Shown here: positions 56,320 through 64,000 of the stretch, piece after piece
How positions within the stretch are numbered: the first letter of the stretch is position 1
Layout of the letters: each line of letters starts with the position of its first letter
Position numbers and translations under genes: made by a program
The notes under the pieces: generated by a model
The model's input: the letters and a program-made list of their open reading frames with translations, nothing else
Told to the model about the DNA's origin: nothing
Databases searched by the model: none
Assembly (NCBI RefSeq): GCF_018294505.1
Contig: NC_057807.1
Span: forward strand, 271,665,369 to 271,729,368
DNA: 64,000 nucleotides
From: Triticum aestivum
Lineage: Eukaryota; Streptophyta; Magnoliopsida; Poales; Poaceae
Direction: 5' to 3'

Positions 56320-58124
56320 CGAAGTTCGTCACCGTGGGGATCCCCAGTGCTCTTGGTTGAGAAGAAGGATGGATCGTTGAGAACGGTTGTTGATTATCAT
56401 GCGCTGAATGAAGTGACGATCAAGAACAAGTACCCACTGCCAATGATCAATCATTTGTTTGACCAGTTGCAGGGAGAAAAAGTGTTCTCCAAGATCGATC
56501 TGCGATCATGATACCACCAGCTGAAGATCCGAGAATAGGATATACCTAAGACAACTTTCACCACAAGGTACGGGCTATATGAGTACACGGTTATGTCATT
56601 TGGATTGACTAATGCCCCTGCCTATTTCATGCGTATGATGAATAAGGTGTTCATGGAGTTCTTGGATAAGTTTTTTGTGGTGTTCATTGATGATATTTTG
56701 GTGTACTTGAATAATGAAGAGGAGCACAAGGAGCATGTGTGATTAGTTCTCGAGAAGCTCAGGGAACATCAACTATATGCCAAGTTCAGCAAATGTGAGT
56801 TTTGGTTGAAGGAAGTTGGATTCCTTGGACATGTTATATCAGGAGAAGGTATAGCAGTGGATCCCTCCAAGGTTCAGTCAGTCACTGAGTGGTTGGCACC
56901 CACCTTAGTTGGAGAGATTCACAGTTTTCTTGGACACGCAGGATATTATCGGAGATTCATTGAGAATTTTTCCAATATTGCGAAGCCTATGACGGAGTTG
57001 TTGAAGAAGGACACCAAGTTCAAATGGACTGAAGAATGTGAGGCAAGTTTCCAGGAGTTGAAGAAACATTTGTCTACAACCCCAATGCTGATTCTGCCGG
57101 ATATACGCAAGGATTTCCAAGTGTATTGCGACGCTTCTTGCTTAGGACTTGGAGGTGTACTTATGCAAGACAGAAGAGTTGTTTCGTATGCCTCACGTCA
57201 GCTTCGACCGCATGAGTTGAATTATGCCATGCATGATTTGGAGTTAGCAGCAGTAGTGCATGCGCTCAAGACCTGGAGACATTTTCTTATTGGAAATCTT
57301 TGTGATGTGTACACGGATCATAAGAGTTTGAAGTACATTTTCGCTCAGAAGGAACTGAATCTCAGGAAGAGGAGATGGTTGGAGCTCATAAAGGATTACG
57401 ATATGAAGTTACACTATCATCCAGGCAAGGCCAATGTCATAGCAGACGCTTTGAGCCGGAAGAGTTATGCCAATACCCTCGTAAGCGGAGGATTGCCAAA
57501 GGAGTTAGACGAAGATCTCAGGGACCTTCGTTTGGAGATAGTCCCTAGAGGTTTTGTTGCAGCATTGGAAGTTCAGTCAACATTATTGGGAAAGATTCAA
57601 GAAGCTCAGAAGGATGACAAAGAAATTGCCGAGATAAAGGAGAAGATGAGTAAAGGAAAGGCCAAAGATTTTCGTGAGGATGAGCACGACACCTTGTGGT
57701 TTGAGGACCGTGTTTATGTGCCCAATAATGCAGAGATTAGGAAGTTGATACTTCAATAAGCTCATGACTCGCCATACTCGATACACCCCGGAAACACCAA
57801 GATGTATTTGGATTTGAAGGAGCGTTTCTAGTGGACTGGTATGAAGAAGGATATTGCTGAGTATGTAGTCGTATGTGATGTATGTCAGAGAGTGAAGGCA
57901 GAACATCAGAAACCAGCAGGACTATTGCAGCCTATGCCGATACCCGAATGGAAGTGGGACAAGATTGGCATGGATTTTATCACCGGATTACCCAGGACCC
58001 GATCAGGATATGATTCCATCTGGTTAGTAGTGGACCGTTTGACCAAAGTGGCTCACTTTATCCCAGTGAAGATCACCTATACAAGTGCGAAGTTGGCCAA
58101 GATATATATGACCAGGATCGTATG
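56320..58124 (+). pseudogene. rt-rh-int: pol copy 2: RT, RNase H, integrase (truncated)
   Basis: Parallels copy 1. RT 56320-56800 has extra stops (56509 region and 56536, plus one near 56740) and [11 protein letters not shown]. From 56806 the thumb, RNase H ([35 protein letters not shown]) and linker are open to 57759. The integrase zinc region has a stop at 57829 matching that of copy 1. The core (KIGMDFITGLPRTRSGYDS) is cut after KIYMTRIVCL, before the second Asp, where LTR sequence follows. Confidence 0.86.
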
Positions 58125-58984
58125 CCTGCGCCGCCCACCGCTGCAGCGCTGCGCCACCCGCGCCCCACCCCGCCTCCTCACCGTGCCGCCGTCGCCCATG
58201 CCGCCGCCTCGCCGGATCTAGCCGCCGGATCTCTCCATCCCATTTTTTTCGGTTTAGGTAAAAACCGCCCGTTTTTTTTCAAAACCCTAGATCGGTTTTT
58301 TTAGTTTAGATCGGTTCGGTTTTTCTTCAGTTTCTATAGAGTGTACAAACTAGTCATGGTTAGCCGTGTCCCCAGTTATGGACATCTTGAGTATCTGGTA
58401 CTTGAATTATTGATTTGATCTCATCACACTAAATTAATTTGTTGGGATGTTAATTACTTTTAATTGGGATTGAGTTGGAGGAACCTTCTCAATGTTTCAA
58501 CCACCATGATAGTTAATAAAATATATTCCTTTGTTGTAGGAAAAAATTGGCTTTTGGCAAAACATTATAACCTTAGAGCTTTCCACCAGCCATATATGCA
58601 TGTAGTGATAGCATTCATTTGTTCATTGCTCTACTGTGTTATATTGCCAGCATATTCCATGTGCTGACCCATTTTCGGGCTGCAACATATCATGTTGCAG
58701 ACTTTTCAGATGAAGAGTAAGGTGCGCTAGGTCGTTTGTCGTGCACTCAGCTATGTCGTTGGAGTTGATGGAATCACTTTATCTTCCAAGCCTTCCATTG
58801 TTATCTTATTTAGTTGGCCTTAAGCCATATTAATTGTAATAAGTTCTCTTTTGATACATTCGATGTATTAAGTGTGTGATTGCACTCTGTTATAAATCCT
58901 TCAAGTATTGTGTGTGTCAGCATTACCGATCCAGGGATGACACTGAAGCACGAAGATTCGACCGTTTAAGGTCGGGTCGCTACA
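58125..58984 (+). repeat. LTR3 of the chromovirus (5' truncated, internally deleted)
   Basis: 58125-58332 matches 51584-51803 of LTR2; 58333-58984 matches about 52961-53614, so ~1.2 kb is missing between. It ends in the true LTR terminus gctaca before the ggggg target copy. Confidence 0.85.
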
Positions 58985-59308
58985 GGGGGGCACCGCACAC
59001 GGCTAAGAGAACAACTGTTGTCCTTTGGGGTGCCCCCTGCCCCCGTATATAAAGGAGGGGAGGAGGCCGTCCACCAAGGAGGGGAGTCCTACTAGGACTC
59101 CACTAGGACTCCCCTCCTAGTAGGATTCGACCCCCCCTCTTTTTCCTTTCTCATCGGAGGGAAAAGGGAAGGAGAGGGAGAGGAAGAGAGAAAGTGGAAA
59201 GGCCCCCCCTTCTCCAATTCGGACTCCTTGGGGGGCGCCACCCTGCGGGCTCCCCTCTCTTTCTCCCCTATGGACCATGAAGGCCAATTACTTCCCCGGG
59301 GGGTTCTG
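58985..59308 (-). repeat. 5' LTR of Angela-like element, part 2
   Basis: Continues the LTR from the G run and parallels 22117-22437. TATA-like tatataaa near 59047. A perfect 15-bp inverted repeat (59077-59091 with 59104-59118) is present, weaker in the 3' LTR. Cut at 59308 by the next element. Confidence 0.88.
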
Positions 59309-61540
59309 TGTAACACCCACGATGCGGCTATATCTCCCATGTGTCGAAGCACGACTTAGAGGCATAACCGCATGGTGGTTTTGTCGCAAGAAGGGTCATC
59401 TTCACACAATCCCATGTAATGATAAAGAATGGGATAAAGAGTTGGCTTGCAATCGCCACTTCACACAATGAACATATAATTCATACATCATTCAAAGTAC
59501 ACACTTTGTCCGACTACGGACGAAGCCAAAAGAAAAGAAGATAACCCAGCTGCTAGATTCCCGATCGTCCCAACTGGGCTCCACTACTGATCAACAAGAA
59601 ACGAAACATAGGAACGACCAAGATATTCGTTGAGCTCCCATCTGAGCTCGGTTGCATCACCTGCACTGGTGTCATCGGCACCTCCAACTGTTTGGTAGTA
59701 TCTGCTGAGTCACGAGGACTCAGCAATCTCAAAACCCGCGAGATCAAGACTATTTAAGCTTATGGGTAGGAAAGGGGTAATGGGGTGGATCTGCAGCAAG
59801 CACTAAACCTAAACATATATGGTGGCTAACATACGCAAATAAGAGCGAGAAGAGAAGCAACGGAACGATCGTGAAGCTAGAAGTGATCAAGAAGTGATCC
59901 TGAAACTGCTTACGTTCATACATAACCCAAACTGTGTTCACTTCCCGGACTCCACCGAGAAGAGACCATCACGGCTACACACGCGGTTGATGCATTTTAA
60001 TTAAGTCAAGTGTCAAGTTCTCTACAACCGGACATTAACAAATTCCCATCTGCCACATAACTGCGGGCACGGCTCTCGAAAGTTTTATACCCTGTAGGGG
60101 TGTCCCAACTTAGCCCATCACAAGCTCTCACGGTCAATGAAGGATATTCCTTCTCCCAGGAAGACCCGATCAGTCTCGGAATCCCGGTTTACAAGACATT
60201 TCGACAATGGTAAAACAAGACCAGCAAAGCTGCCCGATGTGCCGAGAAATCCCGATAGGAGCTGCACATATCTTGTTCTTAGGGCACAACGGACAGGTCA
60301 GCCTACGAGTAAAACCAGCCCTCGAGTTGCCCCGTGGTGGCCGCGCAGTCTGCCCGGTTCGGACCAACACTCGAAGGAGCACTGGCCCGGGGGGGTTAAA
60401 TAAAGATGACCCTTGAGTCTGCAGAACCCAAGGGAAAAAGGCTTAGGTGGCAAATGTTAAAACCAAGGTTGGGCCTTGCTGGAGGAGTTTTATTCAAAGC
60501 GAACTATCAAGGGGGTCCCATAAATCACCCAACCGCGTAAGGAACGCAAAATCAAGGAACATAACACCGGTATGACGGAAACTAGGGCGGCAAGAGTGGA
60601 ACAAAACACCAGGCATAAGGCCGAGCCTTCCACCCTTTACCAAGTATATAGATGCATTAATTAAATAAGAGATATTGTGATATCCCAACATAATCATGTC
60701 CATCATGGAGCAATCTTCAACTTCACCTGCAACTAACAACGCTATAAGAGGGGCTGAGCAAAAGCAGTAACATAGCCAAACAACGGTTTGCTAGGAAGGG
60801 TGAAAATGTTAGAGGCTGACATGGCAATATGGGAGGCATGGTAAACAAGTGATAGGTAGCACAACATAGCGATAGAACGAAACAACTAGCAAGCAAAGAT
60901 AGAAGTGATATCTAGGGTAATGGTCATCTTGCCTGAGATCCCGCAAGTAAGAAGAACGAGTCCATGAAGAAGACAAACGGACATAGTCGAACGAATCCTC
61001 ACAACTCCGGAACAAAACCAAAGCTAACGAGAGAAGCAAACCAGAAAGAATCAAACAACATGGTAAACACACAAGCATAATGATGGCATGATGCACAATC
61101 AAGTATGATGCATGTCCGGTTTAATGAGGCATGGCAAAGTGCAACAAACAATACTACAAGTTAAGTGGAGCTCAATATGCAACGAGTTGCATATTGACAA
61201 AACACCACATTGACATATTTAGTTCTCTCCCGTTTAAACTACTCAACAATATTAAATGTTGGTTAACATGGCAAGAGGGAAACAAAATCTGGTTGGTCTC
61301 GGAACGGTCAACGAAGGCAAGGGGGAAACACGGCAACTACGAGCGGATGCAAGTTTTAAAAACAATGACGGCAAGGAGTGTCGATGCAATGCGGATGATG
61401 CCATGAGATGAGATGCATGACCTGAGAAAAATACAAAACAAAAGACAAAAACCCAACCATGAAGGAAATAACATATCACAAAGCCGGAAATGGCAAGAGT
61501 TGGAGTTACAATTATGGAAAGTTACATCCGGGGCGTTACA
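59309..61540 (-). repeat. LTR (2232 bp) of the last element
   Basis: Ends tgtaacaccc and gggcgttaca are a 10-bp near-perfect inverted pair. No supported gene; frames 59277-59471, 60137-60403 and 60809-61102 have no domain. Confidence 0.75.
59703..59725. other. Perfect hairpin in the last element's LTR
   Basis: tgctgagtc and gactcagca, 9-bp arms around acgag. Confidence 0.6.
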
Positions 61541-61577
61541 ACACTCCACGACTACAAGAGGATCTCGTCCCGAGATC
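61541..61577 (-). other. Inverted repeat next to the LTR (presumed pol end/polypurine region)
   Basis: gatctcg (61561-61567) and cgagatc (61571-61577) with 3-bp spacer. On the minus strand it reads GATCTCGGGACGAGATC, then CTCTTGTAGTCGTGGAGTGT into the LTR. Confidence 0.5.
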
Positions 61578-64000
61578 TAGGATGGCACCGGAGAGAAACA
61601 GAAGAGGAAGAGAAGAGGTAAACTAAGTTGCTTCTTCAACCAATGAGTGAAACCAAAGAACTTTGAGAGGTTGAAAAGTTGAAAGAAAGAACACAACGGA
61701 GTTGAACACAATTGAGAGCACTGCGGTAGAAAATAGGAACAAGGAACACTATTTGAACCTTGGAGGTTGCAAGGCTATGGATGACGAGTATAATGGACAA
61801 GAAGGAATTGGAACCACTCTGACTACAACGAGATAAACAAGTAACAAGGAAGATCAAATTCGGACAGCACTCCGGTTGAAAAGAGATGCAAGACTTGGTA
61901 AGATGAAAAGAACTTGAAGAGATGACACAACACTTCGGTTAAATGGATAAGCACGAAAAGAACACGATCCTCACAATTCGAGATGATGAGTGAAAAGTGC
62001 AACATCACAATGCCTCTGTAAGAAAGAATAGAAGTAGATTATTGGAATAACAGAATGAAGAAGAAAATGCCAACTTCCGCCACAAATGAGCTTGGAAAGC
62101 ACCCTTCCAAAAAGGTTATAACATAGTTGTTGGAAAACCAACAACGAAACAAAAAAAAAGTTGTAGTGGGCTTATGGAAAACTTCTCAAAATTGAGGCGA
62201 AATTCTGCCAATACAGAAACAAATAATATAATTGATAACACCGACGAGATGAAAAATTTCTTCCACCAAGATGATAGAGAGATAACTTGGACCATTGATA
62301 ATCACCACAATAGCAACATTCCTTAGGGAAGGCTTAAGGTGAAATATGACACAAGATAACTCCAACGAAGAGATTAATGAATTTAAAATACCTCATTCTT
62401 GACAACATGTGAATCACGAAACATGAATGGAAATTGTCAAGAATGATATAACACCATCTCAAAAGATAAGGTAGAAAGAATTGCACTTTGGAATGTAAGA
62501 AGAAGAATACTTGAACTCCTTAGAAAAAAAACATGTGTTGGGCACCATGTTTATTTTTGAGTATAGCTTGGGGGATCATAACTTCAAGAGAAAACTTGAA
62601 GAACAATTGAAGAATGAAAAGAATCCTTGACGAACCACCATGTAGAGCCTCCATGAGGAACTCCGTTAATAAAAGAAAGATCCAACGAAAGGAAAGTTGA
62701 AAAGAACGAGAAGAAGCCTTGCAATGATTTAGATGGAGCTTCGCGACGAGATAATGCGGAAAACTTGGAACTCCGGAAGAAGATGAACACATATAACTGA
62801 GAAATTGATATCACTACGAACTCCGGAAAAAGGAATTGAATTCACTTGGATGAATCAAGAATAAGAATTATGTTATGCGTATCCTTCACCAATTTAAATT
62901 GATGACAAGCAACGGATTTGGCATGCCACTTATTTTTCTTGAAAAGATTGACGAGAGAAATAGTGCAAACTTGGGAAGGTCTTCCACGAACCACCAGTGG
63001 GATTGGAAAGAATGAATGAATTGATATGATAACCAAGGAAGAGAACTCTTGAACGAACCACCGTAAGAATTGAAAATGAAAGTAGCAAAGGCACAATTCA
63101 CCGGGAAGAATTGGAAAACGAATGAAGATACTTGAGGGGATTTAGATACATGAGAACGAAGAGATCATGAACTGATTAGAGGGTATTTGAGCGATGCACC
63201 GGTAAGATTTGGAGAGCGAGAACTGAAAGCTGGAATGAATAATTATGACATGATGGCCTTCGGAGGAAAGAAATGGAAACAACTCATGAATTGTTTCGGA
63301 TGGTAAGAAAAGAATTGTCACAATCAAAAACAATTATGAGGATGGCATGAAGCTAGAACCATGAATCTCTTGAAGAACGGGTAAGGATTTAAGAGGAACT
63401 CTTCTTCGGTCTTCAAAATCCAAGAGTGACGACGAGAAACACCACTATGAATTGTTGGGACACTCTGGGAGAATTAAAAACAAGGAGGTTGAGCCAACAA
63501 TGAAAAATAATTTTAAATCGATCCTGGAAAAACATATGACTGATGAAATTCATTCTTACGTCAAACTTCAAAAAGAATTTGGGAATGACTCCTAGAAAAT
63601 TAGAAGATTCAGGTAAGATCCTGGAAAAAGACATGTGGGTTAGGGCCCACTCAAAGTTGCACCGTTGAACGATTGATTGAAAGGGGGGATTGCACCGGTT
63701 GAATTAAATGACTTCAATGAGATAATAATCTCCAATTAGCATGAACATATTAAGAATGGAAAACACGAATCTTCTGAGATATCTTGAGCACTCCGGATAT
63801 GAACTGGGCAAGGTGAATAAATAAGAGAGCCTTGGATAAGAAATTCACATGGAAAGATATGTGAAACAAAAGGAAGAGATATAATCAACACGAAAGCTTG
63901 AATTAATCCACCAGAGAAGAAAAGAGACGAAGAATAATAAGCTTGTAGCTCCGTTAGTATCTTCCTGAGAATCACCGGATAAGAACATTGACGGAAAAGA
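61578..64000 (-). repeat. Purine-biased, degenerate repeat-like interior
   Basis: The plus strand is strongly A/G-rich with recurring words: acgaaccacc at about 62630, 62986 and 63053; ctccgg at about 61868, 62770, 62820 and 63790; many gaattg and cttgga. Minus-strand frames are Phe/Ser-rich and share a WWFV(K/E)D motif, which follows from the repeated words. I see no real coding sequence. Confidence 0.5.

Larger units (their letters stand above)
46508..58984 (+). mobile_element. Three-LTR chromovirus (RIRE3/RIRE8-like, Tekay/Del group), tandem with deletions
   Basis: Structure: LTR1 (5' 1128 bp only), interior 1 (starts mid-protease), complete LTR2 (2781 bp), interior 2 (ends mid-integrase), LTR3 (two internal pieces ending in the true LTR end). 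A single ggggg target duplication (46503-46507, 58985-58989) brackets the whole, so it behaves as one insertion locus later reshaped by unequal recombination and deletion. Interiors align with a constant offset of 8235-8236 bp and share three nonsense codons. Long LTRs, orf0 before gag, a Met primer site and an integrase chromodomain support the group. Confidence 0.88.
21742..59308 (-). mobile_element. Angela/BARE-like Ty1/copia element, opened by three insertions
   Basis: Minus-strand pieces are: 3' LTR 21742-23465; RNase H and RT 23466-25017; then after Tat2, integrase, protease and gag 42450-44905; leader and primer site to 46139; 5' LTR 46140-46507 and, after the three-LTR chromovirus, 58985-59308. 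The last ~1 kb of the 5' LTR lies beyond another element. Interior pieces sum to about 5.2 kb, normal for this family. Domain order gag-PR-INT-RT-RH confirms copia. Confidence 0.92.
59309..64000 (-). mobile_element. Gypsy-like LTR retrotransposon, 3' LTR and 3' interior only
   Basis: An LTR 59309-61540 is followed by ~2.5 kb of interior to the window end. Orientation is inferred from a ctcgggacgag motif just inside the LTR on the minus strand, like the sequence before the polypurine tract of many grass chromoviruses; no primer site is present on the + side. The probable target site is ttctg at 59304-59308. No gag-pol is seen in the interior, so it may be non-autonomous or its genes lie beyond the window. 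Family not assigned. Confidence 0.65.

Noticed and set aside
61252..63975. Many Phe/Ser-rich minus-strand frames, some sharing a WWFV motif
   Set aside because: They follow from the purine-rich repeated words on the + strand; none is long and starts do not recur.
1..64000. CRISPR arrays, rRNA, tRNA genes, organellar inserts, or an ordinary host gene
   Set aside because: No regular spacer arrays, no tRNA-like cloverleaf beyond primer-site complements, and every convincing coding motif belongs to a retroelement or its antisense cargo.

Overview
The window is a block of nested LTR retrotransposons from a large grass genome. I see no ordinary host gene, tRNA, rRNA or bacterial feature. The element types (Angela/BARE-like copia LTRs, Fatima-, Sabrina/WHAM- and RIRE3/8-like gypsy elements) point to the wheat tribe (Triticum/Aegilops or a close relative). 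Family names are from memory of Triticeae repeats and need a TREP search; the lineage calls (Athila, Tat, chromovirus, copia) rest on protein motifs visible here.

Layout. 1-9616: Athila-lineage gypsy on +, its first LTR cut by the window edge. 9617-10269: fragment of an Angela-type LTR on -. 10270-21741: 3' LTR and 3' interior of a Fatima-like element on -, split by a Tat-lineage gypsy on - ('Tat1', 13028-21463). 21742-59308: an Angela-like copia on -, opened by three insertions: a second Tat-lineage gypsy on + ('Tat2', 25018-42449, 5-bp TSD atggc), a rearranged chromovirus on + with three LTRs (46508-58984, TSD ggggg), and a gypsy-like element on - starting at 59309 and leaving the window. 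Tat2 is itself opened in its reverse transcriptase active site by a non-autonomous gypsy (28028-35380). This gives up to five insertion levels. By-eye LTR divergence (about 2-3% in the innermost element, about 5-6% in Tat1, Tat2 and Athila) fits the order.

Nearly all gag-pol reading frames are broken by stops and frameshifts. The most interesting material is what the elements carry besides gag-pol. Tat2 has, antisense between pol and 3' LTR, an intron-bearing gene whose first four exons join in phase into 531 open codons. Tat1 has, at the same antisense position, a single 281-codon frame resembling a B3 DNA-binding protein, with its own TATA box and G-box but four stop codons. The non-autonomous element has an intact 294-codon acidic ORF of unknown function, a duplicated primer binding site, and four internal hairpin copies of its polypurine-tract motif. 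It also shares a long 3' non-coding block with the otherwise different Athila element.
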